Program-made: the position numbers and the translations under genes
From: CAVRUD01 sp963724285
GTDB lineage: Bacteria; Chloroflexota; Chloroflexia; Thermomicrobiales; UBA6265
Assembly: GCA_963724285.1 (NCBI GenBank)
Contig: CAVRUD010000019.1
Coordinates: 236,076-300,075, forward strand
Direction of reading: 5' to 3'
Length of the DNA: 64,000 bases
The notes under the pieces: generated by a model
The model's database searches: none
Told to the model about the DNA's origin: nothing
The model's input: only the letters and a program-made list of their open reading frames with translations
Part shown: positions 38,239 through 46,704 of the stretch, one piece after another
Layout of the letters: each line of letters begins with the position of its first letter
How positions within the stretch are numbered: position 1 is the stretch's first letter

Positions 38239-38426
38239 GCCGCTTCCTCCTTCGCTCTACCTGCCGTAGTTCCCATCGTCGCCAGCATCTCGATCGCCGT
38301 CTCGACAATCCGCTCGTTCGCCTCCGGCTCGAAACACGCGGCGTATCCGTCTTAGCGATGCGCCTCGCCGACCTCGTAGCCTCCGGCCGCGTAGGCTGAC
38401 CGGTGCGGGATGTATCCGGCCGCCTT
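38235..38426 (-). pseudogene. C-terminal remnant, possibly ceramidase-like, with in-frame stop
   Basis: Between the glycosidase-type gene and the binding-protein gene, one frame reads KAAGYIPHRSAYAAGGYEVG, EAHR, a TAA stop, then DGYAACFEPEANERIVETAI and EMLATMG. It ends in a TGA that overlaps the binding-protein ATG. The GYIP...GGYEV pattern and the final helix resemble the C-terminus of neutral-ceramidase-like hydrolases, but this call is weak. It is probably the residue of a deleted operon gene. Confidence 0.4.
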
Positions 38427-38439
38427 TCATGTCCACCGG

Positions 38440-40575
38440 CTAGCCCCGCGGCACGATCGCCAGCGCCCGGTGTGCCCCCACCTCGATGACCCCTGGAAGC
38501 GCCACCTCCTCCTGAGTTTCCAGCGGCCGCAGGACCGTGCTGTGCTCGACCCCGTCGATGCTCACCTGACATCGTTGCGCCTCGTCGCCGCTGTTCCAGA
38601 GGACGACGATCGGACCGTCCGCTCCCTCATGCACTCCATAGCGCACATCGCCGTCGACTGTCGCGCCGATGGTGTCGCGGAACCGGCCGTTGATAAGCGA
38701 ATCGGCATGCGACCGCCGGATCCTGGTAATGCCGCCGATGTAGTCGGCCAGCTCCGGGCAGGCCAGCACCGACTTCTTCAACCCCCAGACCTCGACGTTC
38801 ATCCCCAGGCCGAGCAGGAAGCTCTTGTTCGCCTGGTCGTAGCTATAGGCCCCGACCGCGACGTTCTCCTCCGTCTCCGGAAAGGCGTAGCGAAAAACCT
38901 GATAGCCGTCGTCGTTGCGGTAGCGGGAGTACGGCAGGTCGAGATACTGGTACTGCCAGTCGCGCAGTTCCTCGCCGGCCATGAGGAAATCGGGCTTCAC
39001 GGCCCGGATCTCGCGCCGCAGCCAGGCTAGTCGTTCCGCCAACTTGGCCGTCTGCCCTTCGCCTGGCGTGTGGCCGTGGTCGGCCGCGAAGCAGAGGCTT
39101 CCTTCGACCCCAATCGTGTCGAGTTGAGCGCCGTCCAGCCCCAGATCAATCAGGTTGAGCAGTTGATCGCGGCATCCCTCCCACCACGCATCGCAGTAGG
39201 GGCAGATCCGGTGCCAGACCGGTCCGGTCGCCTCGTAGTGGTTGCCCATCGCCATGCGCTGGGATTCGATCGTCGTCTTGTACCAGACCTCACGCCGTGT
39301 CACGCCCTCGCGATCTTTGATCGTCCAGGCGGCGAATTGTGGGTGGGCCGGATCGTCGGTGGCGATCGCCGATTGGCGATGCGTCATGATCGCGACCCGC
39401 ATCCCCCGTGCGTGCAGCGCATCGCACATCCGCCGGAACCCGTCTGGTCCGCCGAGACTCGCGCCGGGAGAGATGTCGGAATTGGCACTCTCGCAGCCGT
39501 GTTCGGTATGCCCATAGAGCATCAGCAGGTCGACTCCCGTCCGCGCCTGGGACTCGGTCATCACCTCCACGAACTGGTCGAACGTGTGGTAGTACTCCTC
39601 CAGGTACGTCTTGCCGACAAGATGCTGCCAACCGACATAGTCCCGCAGCCATTCCGGCCGCTCGGCCGGCCAATCCATCCAGCGGTCGACCTGCGTCCGA
39701 TAGTGCTTGGCCGCGACGTGCCAGTCCCCGCTGTGCGGCCAGAAGACTGCCGGTGCACCCTCCCAGCTCTCCCCGGGGTCAATCACCGTCGTCTTGCCGG
39801 TCGAGATCGTCAGCCAGCGCGGCGTGCCCTCGGGGAAGATGTGCCGCTCCCGGTAGGTGTTCTCGCCCCCGGCTCCCGCCTCGGGCGGGTACTTCTCGAG
39901 CTGGATGACCGACATCGTCAGGCCGCGATCGTCGGACGAGACGTAGAGCCCGGATTGCTCTCCGTACAGGTCGATGAAGTTCATTTGCTCGCCGGGGTAG
40001 TGGTAGCGCCCGGTCTCGCCCTCAACGCAGAAGAGATACTCGCATTGCGGCAGCCCGCGGTGGAGGATATCCGGCGCAAGCGTCCCAGCCTTGGCGAAGT
40101 TGACCACGTGCTCGCGGTCGTCTCCCTGCCACCCCTCGAATCCCGCCAGGATCGGGTACCAGACCTCGCGCACGCGCCGGTCGTGCCCGTTGCGCACCGT
40201 GACCGCGAACCTCGCCTCGCCATCGGCGAGCCAGGCGGAAAACTCGACTCCGATCGGGTAGGTCTTGCCCGCATGGACCAACGAGTCGTACCGGAACCGA
40301 ACGCGATCGCCGTCCCGTTCAACCGAATCCGGCGTCTGCTCCCGCCCGAGGATGTAGGAGATGGCGTAGCCGCCCTCCAGGACCATCAAACGCCAGTTGT
40401 CCTCGATGCCCGGCCTGGTCAGGAAGTCTGTCCCGGTCGCCCGGCTGCGAAACCCGACGATCCGGCCAGCCGCGTCGAACGACAGCACGAGGTTTCCGTC
40501 GTCAAGCTCCACCGGGTCAAGGTTCGGATCCACCGATGCCTCCTGGCTCGCCACGGTTATCATACGAGATGACAT
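38440..40575 (-). CDS. Glycoside-hydrolase-like protein (DUF6259-type)
   Basis: A 711-residue protein. An N-terminal beta-sandwich of the galactose-mutarotase type (LVLSFDAAGRIVGFRSRATG; YPIGVEFSAWLADGEARFAV) precedes a TIM-barrel-like middle (VDLLMLYGHTEHGCESANSD; ALHARGMRVAIMTHRQSA; LIDLGLDGAQLDTIGVEGSL). There, LDGAQLDT fits a beta-strand carrying a catalytic Asp and MAGEEL a possible acid/base. A small C-terminal beta domain follows. This architecture matches DUF6259 proteins, which resemble alpha-galactosidase-type hydrolases. No signal peptide, so cytoplasmic action on imported oligosaccharide is likely. First gene of the minus-strand operon; ATG 40575 (or 40563) lies very close to the predicted promoter. 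Confidence 0.75.
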   Translation of the reverse strand: MSSRMITVASQEASVDPNLDPVELDDGNLVLSFDAAGRIVGFRSRATGTDFLTRPGIEDNWRLMVLEGGYAISYILGREQTPDSVERDGDRVRFRYDSLVHAGKTYPIGVEFSAWLADGEARFAVTVRNGHDRRVREVWYPILAGFEGWQGDDREHVVNFAKAGTLAPDILHRGLPQCEYLFCVEGETGRYHYPGEQMNFIDLYGEQSGLYVSSDDRGLTMSVIQLEKYPPEAGAGGENTYRERHIFPEGTPRWLTISTGKTTVIDPGESWEGAPAVFWPHSGDWHVAAKHYRTQVDRWMDWPAERPEWLRDYVGWQHLVGKTYLEEYYHTFDQFVEVMTESQARTGVDLLMLYGHTEHGCESANSDISPGASLGGPDGFRRMCDALHARGMRVAIMTHRQSAIATDDPAHPQFAAWTIKDREGVTRREVWYKTTIESQRMAMGNHYEATGPVWHRICPYCDAWWEGCRDQLLNLIDLGLDGAQLDTIGVEGSLCFAADHGHTPGEGQTAKLAERLAWLRREIRAVKPDFLMAGEELRDWQYQYLDLPYSRYRNDDGYQVFRYAFPETEENVAVGAYSYDQANKSFLLGLGMNVEVWGLKKSVLACPELADYIGGITRIRRSHADSLINGRFRDTIGATVDGDVRYGVHEGADGPIVVLWNSGDEAQRCQVSIDGVEHSTVLRPLETQEEVALPGVIEVGAHRALAIVPRG

Positions 40576-40590
40576 CTTACGATGCGGACC

Positions 40591-40618
40591 ACCCTATCGC
40601 AGCCCCTCACCCTGTCAA
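40591..40618 (-). promoter_or_regulatory. Promoter of the minus-strand catabolic operon
   Basis: A consensus -35 box TTGACA (40613-40618, read on the minus strand) stands 16 bases from TAGGGT (40591-40596). The start point would fall near 40584, about ten bases before the ATG at 40575, so the mRNA is nearly leaderless or the downstream ATG at 40563 is used. Confidence 0.5.
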
Positions 40619-40663
40619 TGGGCTTGCGGGCCTACATTGACGCCGCTCCGGAGATCTGCTAGC

Positions 40664-40685
40664 GTGCAAATATCGTATTTCGCAC
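40664..40685. promoter_or_regulatory. Candidate IclR operator palindrome
   Basis: An AT-rich imperfect palindrome, arms GTGCAAATA and TATTTCGCAC around TCG, lies 20 bases upstream of the iclR-type ATG and upstream of the divergent operon promoter. It stands out against the high GC and fits autoregulation and control of the operon by the adjacent regulator. Confidence 0.5.
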
Positions 40686-40704
40686 AGCTATCTTGTTTGG
40701 TGAG

Positions 40705-41504
40705 ATGAACAACGACGCACAGGCGCCACCGCGCAAAGCGACCCAGCCCGTCGGCGTGCTGGTGAAGACGATCGAAGTCCTGCGGGCGCTCGCCGACTCC
40801 GAGCAGCCGCTCGGTCCGACCGAGATCGCCAACCAGACCGGGTTGGACCGCAGCGCCGTCCACCGCATCCTGAGCACGCTCGCCCGCGACCGACTGGTCG
40901 AGGGCGTCAATGGTGGCGGCACCTATCGCCTCGGTCTCGGCCTGGCCGCGCTCGGCCTGATTGCCGCTAGCCGCCTCGACTTGCGCCGTGCTGCCCGGCC
41001 CCACATGGAAGGGCTCTACGCCCGCTTCTCCGAGACCGTCAATCTCGGTGTCCTCGACGGCGACTCCATCCTCTATATCGATATGCTCGAGAGCCGTCAC
41101 AGCCTGCGCATGGCAGCCGTCATTGGTAGCCGCGATGCGCCGGCCACCACGGCCCTGGGTAAGTCGATCCTCGCCCATCTCCCCCCGGACCGGCTCTCGT
41201 CCCTGCTCGGGCGGATCACATTCAACTCCCGCTGCCCGAGGGCGTCCGCAGCCCCGACGCCCTCCTGCGCGAGTTGACCCGGGTCCGCACGGACGGCTTT
41301 GCCCTCGACAACGAAGAGAACGAAGCCGGCGCCTACTGCATCGGCGCCCCGATCTTCGGGGTAACCAGCGCGGTCGTTGGGGCCATCAGCATCTCGGTCC
41401 CGACTGTCCGCCTGGACGAACAGCGCCGCCTCGAGATGATCGCCGCGGTCGTCGAAACAGCCCGGAATGTCTCGCGCGAGTTGGACGTGGCGACCGTCCG
41501 TTAG
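40705..41504 (+). CDS. IclR family transcriptional regulator, one frameshift
   Basis: A DNA-binding regulator of about 265 residues. The winged helix (VLVKTIEVLRALADSEQPLG, PTEIANQTGLDRSAVHRILS) is followed by the IclR effector domain (YRLGLGLAALGLIAAS; LRRAARPHMEGLYARFSETV; ATTALGKSILAHLPPDR). Near 41228 the frame shifts by one and continues LPLPEGVRSPDALLRELTRV, then ENEAGAYCIGAPIFG, ending at 41504. It is divergent from the catabolic operon, with promoter and palindrome in the 129-bp gap, so it probably represses or activates it in response to a sugar acid. The start ATG 40705 follows GGTGAG; a TTG at 40693 is possible. Confidence 0.8.
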
Positions 41505-41550
41505 CTCGGCTCCTCCGGCCCAACTGTCCCGCCATGTGGAAAGGGATCCC

Positions 41551-41799
41551 ATGACCGCGACCCAACCCACCGTTGCCGATCACGCCCGCCGCTTCGAAGG
41601 TGCGGCCAGGGTCCTGGTCGGCGGCGTTTCCGCTCGCGACCTGGCGGTGAGCTTCGGCGTCTCCCACGAGACGGTCCGCAAGACGCTGCGACGTGATCCC
41701 CGGTTGATCGCAACAGCTCCCTTGGTGCCGGTCCTTTCACGGGAGTATCCGCGTTTGAGTCCAGCACCAAGGCTCCCGTCAGCCCTCTTCCCGCAGTAG
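41551..41799 (+). CDS. Small helix-turn-helix protein, dispersed repeat copy C
   Basis: An 82-residue open frame: TVADHARRFEGAARVLVGG, VSARDLAVSFGVSHETVRKT, LRRDPRL and a Pro-rich tail. The helix-turn-helix matches the other repeat copies but the N-terminal part differs, making this the most diverged copy. The ATG at 41551 has a usable RBS (GGAAAGGGATCCC). It lies 46 bases after the iclR-type stop. Confidence 0.5.
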   Translation: MTATQPTVADHARRFEGAARVLVGGVSARDLAVSFGVSHETVRKTLRRDPRLIATAPLVPVLSREYPRLSPAPRLPSALFPQ

Positions 41800-42220
41800 C
41801 GGGACACACGCCGCTCGGTAACTCGCCCCGGACACCATCGCCAGGCTCGTGTTCTGTCGTGGCACTCGCCCATCGGCACCTCCCCCGTGCCCAGCATCCG
41901 CAGGACGTCCCGCCGCCTCCCCATCACCCGCACGCCTCCCGATCGCCAAGGATTCGGGCACGGCCGCCCCCGCCAGGTCCCGGATTCATCCTTGGCCCAC
42001 CGGTCGGCATTCGCAAGAACGCGATGGACTTGGATCGGGGAAGGCGAAACAGCAATCGTGGTCAGCGTCAACGATGGGGCAATGGTCAGTACAGGCGGGA
42101 GACTAAGGAGCGCTCACGTCTACGGTCCCGACGATCCGCCACTCAGCGCCACTGGACCACCAAGCGGCGCCCAGTTCCTCGGTCACTTTAACGCCCGGCC
42201 TCCTAGGACCGCGTGCGAGA
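41800..42220. other. Intergenic, no gene recognised
   Basis: About 420 bases between two transport clusters. Open frames exist on both strands but none has a protein-like composition, and no terminator hairpin was identified. Confidence 0.4.
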
Positions 42221-43267
42221 TCAGTCGATTCCACGCAGGTTCAGCTCCGTCGCGCGGTGACAGCTGACCCAATGGTTGTTGCCGACGTTCCGCAGTTGCG
42301 GTGCTTCAGCCCGACAACGATCGACAGCATAGCGACACCGCGGATGGAACGGGCACCCAGGAGGAGGGTTGCTCGGATCGGCGACCTCGCCTTCCAGGAC
42401 GATCCGCTGCTTCTGCGCATCCGGATCCGGCTTGGGAACCGCCGAGAGGAGCGCCTCGGTGTAGGGGTGCTTTGGGTTGAAATAGAGTTCGTCGGTTTCG
42501 GCCATCTCGACGACCTTGCCGACGTACATCACGACGACCCGGTCGCAGGAGTGCTGCACGACGCTGAGGTCGTGAGAGATGAACAGGTAGGTCAGGCCCA
42601 GCTCCTCCTGGAGATCGGCGAGGAGGTTCAGGGTCTGCGCGCGGACGGAGACGTCGAGGGCGGAGACCGGCTCGTCGGCGACGACCAACTTGGGGCGGAG
42701 CGCCAGCGCCCTGGCGATGCCGATGCGCTGGCGCTCGCCGCCGCTGAAGGCGTGGGGGTAGCGGCGCAAATACTCGGGCCGGAGCCCAACGCGGCGCAGA
42801 AGGTCGGCGACCCGCTCTTCCAGCGCCTTTCCTTTGGCCACTCCAAAGGCCACCAGCGGCTCGCCGACGATGTCGAGCAGGGTCCAGCGCGGGTTGAGCG
42901 ACGAGTACGGGTCCTGGAAGATCATCTGCATGTCTTGGCGGAGCGCCTTCAGCTCGGCCCCGTCCACCTTGGCAACGTCGACGGCCTTGCCATCCGGCCG
43001 GTGGAACAGGACTTCGCCGCTGGTCGGCTCGACCGCCCGCAGCAGGCACCGGCCGGTCGTCGTCTTGCCGCAGCCGCTCTCGCCGACCAGCCCAAGGGTT
43101 TCGCCCTCGTCGATGGTGAAGCTGACGTCGTCTACCGCCTTGACGTGGCCTTCAACCCGGCGGAGGAGGCCCTTCGTGATCGGGTAGTACTTGCGCAGGT
43201 GCTTGACGTCCAGCAGCCGGCGACGCTCTGCCGGCGACGCGCCGGTCGTCTGATCCTGGGTCATCAT
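42221..43267 (-). CDS. Peptide/oligosaccharide ABC transporter ATPase (DppF-like)
   Basis: A 348-residue ATPase. Walker A GESGCGKTTTGRCLL (about residues 61-75), Q-loop MIFQDPYSSLNPRWT, signature FSGGERQRIGIARAL, Walker B LVVADEPVSALDVSVRAQ and H-loop FISHDLSVV are all present. The C-terminal oligopeptide-type domain has the cysteine cluster (GCPFHPRCRYAVDRCRAEAP) that in DppF/OppF proteins can bind an iron-sulfur cluster. Its ATG overlaps the restored end of the upstream DppD-like gene. Intact; may also power the ATPase-less system at 34746-36642. Confidence 0.9.
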   Translation of the reverse strand: MMTQDQTTGASPAERRRLLDVKHLRKYYPITKGLLRRVEGHVKAVDDVSFTIDEGETLGLVGESGCGKTTTGRCLLRAVEPTSGEVLFHRPDGKAVDVAKVDGAELKALRQDMQMIFQDPYSSLNPRWTLLDIVGEPLVAFGVAKGKALEERVADLLRRVGLRPEYLRRYPHAFSGGERQRIGIARALALRPKLVVADEPVSALDVSVRAQTLNLLADLQEELGLTYLFISHDLSVVQHSCDRVVVMYVGKVVEMAETDELYFNPKHPYTEALLSAVPKPDPDAQKQRIVLEGEVADPSNPPPGCPFHPRCRYAVDRCRAEAPQLRNVGNNHWVSCHRATELNLRGID

Positions 43268-44360
43268 GAGGCGTAGTCGAGGCGAGCTGGCGTCGCAGAG
43301 ACGCCGCCGCCGCTGCCGTCATCGCTGCCCTTGCCGTACAGGAAGCAACTTACTTCCCGACCGCCGTCCAGGCGGGTCCGCATGCGGCTCTTCTCGGTCG
43401 CAGAGGCCGGGCATCGCGTGCGGGCACCGGGGGTGGAACGGGCAACCTCGCGGCCGGTTGTACGGGCTTGGCACCATGCCCTTAACGGGGCTCAGGCGCT
43501 CCCGGGCACGCGAGCCCATCCGTGGGATCGAGTTGAGCAGGGCCTGGGTATACGGGTGCTTCGGCTCGTGGAAGAGCGCCCGGACATCGGCGACCTCCAC
43601 GACCCGGCCCAGGTACATCACCGCCACCGACTGCGCGGTCTCCGCGACGACGCCCAGGTCGTGCGTGATCATGAGGACGCTCATCCCCAGCTCGGCCTTC
43701 AGCCGGGTCAGGAGCGACAGGATCTGCGCCTGGGTCGTGACATCGAGTGCGGTAGTCGGCTCGTCGGCGAGCAGGATCCTCGGCTCGCACACCAGGGCCA
43801 TCGCGATCATCGCCCGCTGGCGCATGCCCCCGGAGAGCTGGTGCGGATAGGCATCGATGCGCCGGTTGGCGTTCGGCATCTCGACGAGGTGGAGCATGTC
43901 GATTGCCCGCTTGCGGGCCGAGCTCGCCGATACACCGCGGTGGATCCGCACCGCTTCGGTGATCTGGTTGCCGATCGTATGCACGGGGCTGAACGCGGTC
44001 ATCGGCTCCTGGAAGATCATGGCGATCTCCGCTCCCCGGATCTCGCGGATCTCCCGGCCGTTGGGGTCGAGCTTCAGCAGGTCGACGGTCTGGGTCCGCG
44101 CGTTTCGCTCCTTTGCCCACGATTCGGCGGTACAGGACCTCGCCGCCAGAATCCTTGCTGACCGTGCCGGTGATGCGCAGGATCGAGCGGGCGGTGATGC
44201 TCTTGCCGCAACCGCTCTCGCCGACGACGCCCATGGTCTCGCCGTGGGCCACCGAGAAACTGGCGCCGTCGACGGCCTGGACCCGCCCTTCTGCCAGGTC
44301 AAACGCCACTCGCAGGTCCTTGATCTCGAGTAATGGCTGCCCGTTGGCGTTGTCCGTCAC
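43264..44360 (-). CDS. Peptide/oligosaccharide ABC transporter ATPase (DppD-like), two frameshifts
   Basis: An ATPase of about 365 residues. GTG 44360 has AAGGGAGAGC upstream and gives MTDNANGQPLLEIKDLRVAF. Walker A is GESGCGKSITARSIL. Near 44130 the frame shifts into LLKLDPNGREIREIRGAEIA and MIFQEPMTAFSPVHT, signature LSGGMRQRAMIAMAL, Walker B ILLADEPTTALDVTTQAQ and the Cys cluster GCPFHPRCPHAMPGLCDREE. A second shift near 43385 leads to MRTRLDGGREVSCFLYGKG and the end LDYAS, whose stop overlaps the next ATG. The restored end argues that the gene was recently functional. Confidence 0.8.
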
Positions 44361-44392
44361 GGTGCTCTCCCTTGCATCGACAGGCGGTGCCA

Positions 44393-45598
44393 TCACCGGG
44401 CGTATGGATCGGCGGCGTCGCGCAGACCGTCGCCGAGGAAGTTAAGCGCAAGCACGGCCAGCACGACCACCAGCCCTGGCACCAGCAGCCACGGCGCCAG
44501 CGCGACGCTGCGAATGTTCTGGGCATCCTGAAGCAGCACACCCCAACTGATGGCGGGATCGCGCAGCCCCAGCCCCAGGAAGCTCAACGCCGTCTCGGCG
44601 ATGATAATTTCCGGCACCGCGAGCGTCAGCGCGGCGATGATGTGGCTCATGAACGAGGGCACGATGTGGCGGAAGATAATCTTCCGCTCCCCGGTACCGC
44701 TCAGCCGGGCCGCCGTGACGAAATCCTCTTCGCGCAGGGCAAGCGTTCGCCCGCGGACGACCTGGGCGAGGCTCGTCCAGCCGATAAGCGAGAGGATGAT
44801 CGTAATTGCCAGGTAGATCCGCAGGATCGACCAGTCGTGCGGCAGCGCCGCGGAGAAGCCAAGCCAAAGCGGGATCGTCGGGATCGAGCGGATGAACTCG
44901 ATCACGCGCTGGACGACCACGTCGATTCGCCCGCCGTAGTAGCCGGAAACCCCGCCGATCGAGATGCCCAGGAGAAAGCTGACGGCGACGCCGATCAGGC
45001 CGATCGACATCGAGATCCGCGTCCCGTAGACGATCCGGCTGAAGAGATCCTGGCCGAGTTGATCCGCCCCAACGACGAAGAACCGGGCATCAGGATCTTC
45101 GATCCCAAAGAGATGCCGGTCCCAGGGGATGAAGCCGAACAGCTCGTACGACTCCCCTTGGACGAAAAACCGGATCGGATGACGCGTCGAGGTGTCGTCT
45201 TCGAAGACGAGTTCCAACGTGTCCAGGTCTCGCTTGCTGCTCGTCTCGTAGACGAACGGGCGAAGGTGGAAGTCGCCGTCGGCGTCGAAGAACCGGATCC
45301 GGGTTGGAGGGTGGTAGGCGTTGCGGGCGTCCTGGTTGGTCGGCGAGTACGGCGCGATCGGCTCGACGAACGCCACCACCAGGTAGAAGAAGATCACGAC
45401 CACGCCGCAGATCATCGCCAGGTAATGCCGCCGGAACTTCCACCACATCAGTTGCCACTGAGACGCGACGGCGACCTCGGCGCCTTCGGGGGCGTCGGCC
45501 ACCGGGACCACCACGTCGGCGGGGACGGGGATCGGGGCTGCGTCGCTCGCCCGCTTGCGGAGGGGGCGACGGGAGACGTCGATCAGCCGGGCAAGCAT
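44393..45598 (-). CDS. Peptide/oligosaccharide ABC permease (DppC-like) with long periplasmic insert
   Basis: A 401-residue permease, about 100 longer than usual. After the first helix (YLAMICGVVVIFFYLVVAFV) there is a periplasmic insertion of roughly 95 residues (DARNAYHPPTRIRFFDADGD; FVYETSSKRDLDTLELVFED; ESYELFGFIPWDRHLFG) before the DppC block VGADQLGQDLFSRIVYGTR. The EAA loop is FVTAARLSGTGERKIIFRHI and the end LAVLALNFLGDGLRDAADPY. The insert resembles that of YejE-type permeases. Intact; lies between the two DppD/DppB-like genes. Confidence 0.85.
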   Translation of the reverse strand: MLARLIDVSRRPLRKRASDAAPIPVPADVVVPVADAPEGAEVAVASQWQLMWWKFRRHYLAMICGVVVIFFYLVVAFVEPIAPYSPTNQDARNAYHPPTRIRFFDADGDFHLRPFVYETSSKRDLDTLELVFEDDTSTRHPIRFFVQGESYELFGFIPWDRHLFGIEDPDARFFVVGADQLGQDLFSRIVYGTRISMSIGLIGVAVSFLLGISIGGVSGYYGGRIDVVVQRVIEFIRSIPTIPLWLGFSAALPHDWSILRIYLAITIILSLIGWTSLAQVVRGRTLALREEDFVTAARLSGTGERKIIFRHIVPSFMSHIIAALTLAVPEIIIAETALSFLGLGLRDPAISWGVLLQDAQNIRSVALAPWLLVPGLVVVLAVLALNFLGDGLRDAADPYAR

Positions 45599-45613
45599 CG
45601 TCGTCCGCTCTCC

Positions 45614-46599
45614 CTATGAGAACCGGATCCGAGGATCCAGCCAGGCCAGCAGGAGATCCGAGATCAGGGTTCCAACAACCGTCAGGGTGCTCAGGAGCAG
45701 GACAATGGCCCCCGCCAGATACATGTCCTGGGACTGGAGCGCGGTGAGCAGCATCGGCCCGGTAGTGGGCAGGTTCAGGACCACGGAGACGATGATCGAC
45801 CCCGAGACCAATCCCGGCAGCGTCCAGCCGATCGTGCTGACGAAGGGATTGAGCGCGACCCGAACCGGGTACTTGACGATGAGTCGCCGCTCCGGCAGGC
45901 CCTTCGCCCGGGCGGTGACGACGTACGGCTTGTGTAGCTCATCCAGGAGGTTTGCCCGCATGATGCGGATCAGCCCGGCGACACCACCCAGGCCGAGGAC
46001 GATCATTGGGATCCAGAGATGCTGGAGCAGATTGATGAATTTGGCCCATGACCACGGTGCGTCTGCGTACTCGTTCGAGAACAGACCGCCAACGGTCGTG
46101 CCGAACTGCAGTGAAGGCCCACCACATCAAGACCAGGGCAAGCAGAAAGTTGGGAATCCCCAAGCCGACGAAGCTTAAGAAGGTAAAGAGGTGATCACCA
46201 GGCGAGTATTGCCGCACAGCGGAGTAGACCCCGATCGGGAATGCGATCGCCCAAATGAACAAGAGTGAAGAGAGCGAGAGGACGACCGTCAGCAGCAGTC
46301 GCTCGCCAAGGAGCTCCGAGACGGGCCGGTTCCACTGGAAGGACTGGCCGAAATCGCCCTGCACCACGCCGGTAATCCACTTGTAGTATTGAACATAGAT
46401 CGGATCGCCCAGGCCGTACTGATCTCGCAGGCCGTCGATCGCGGCCTGATCGACCGTCTGTCCGCTGCTCTCCAAAGTGGCAACGTAGGCGGTCAGAAAG
46501 TCGCCGGGGGGCAACTGGATGATCGTAAACGAGATCATCGAGATCACGATCAACGTCGGGACCCATGAGTAGGATTCGGCGGATGACGTACTCGCCCAC
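45614..46599 (-). CDS. Peptide/oligosaccharide ABC permease (DppB-like), two frameshifts
   Basis: A permease of about 325 residues. GTG 46599 starts VGEYVIRRILLM; a shift near 46560 gives VPTLIVISMISFTIIQLPPG and onward. YVQYYKWITGVVQGDFGQSF and the membrane segments are well kept. A second shift near 46115 leads to the C-terminal frame (LGGVAGLIRIMRANLLDELH; YVVTARAKGLPERRLIVKYP EAA loop), ending LLLAWLDPRIRFS. The partner of the DppC-like permease. Broken as written. Confidence 0.8.
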
Positions 46600-46704
46600 G
46601 GGTGCTCACATCCTTTCGCCACCGCGCCGCGCTGATGAGGCGGGGAAGTCCGCCCGCCGGGCCGGGGCGCTCGTTTGAATGCCCCGGCCCGATCGGTGCA
46701 GACG

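Noticed and set aside
39070..40572. 500-codon plus-strand frame
   Set aside because: Antisense of the glycoside-hydrolase-like gene; no motif or start signal.
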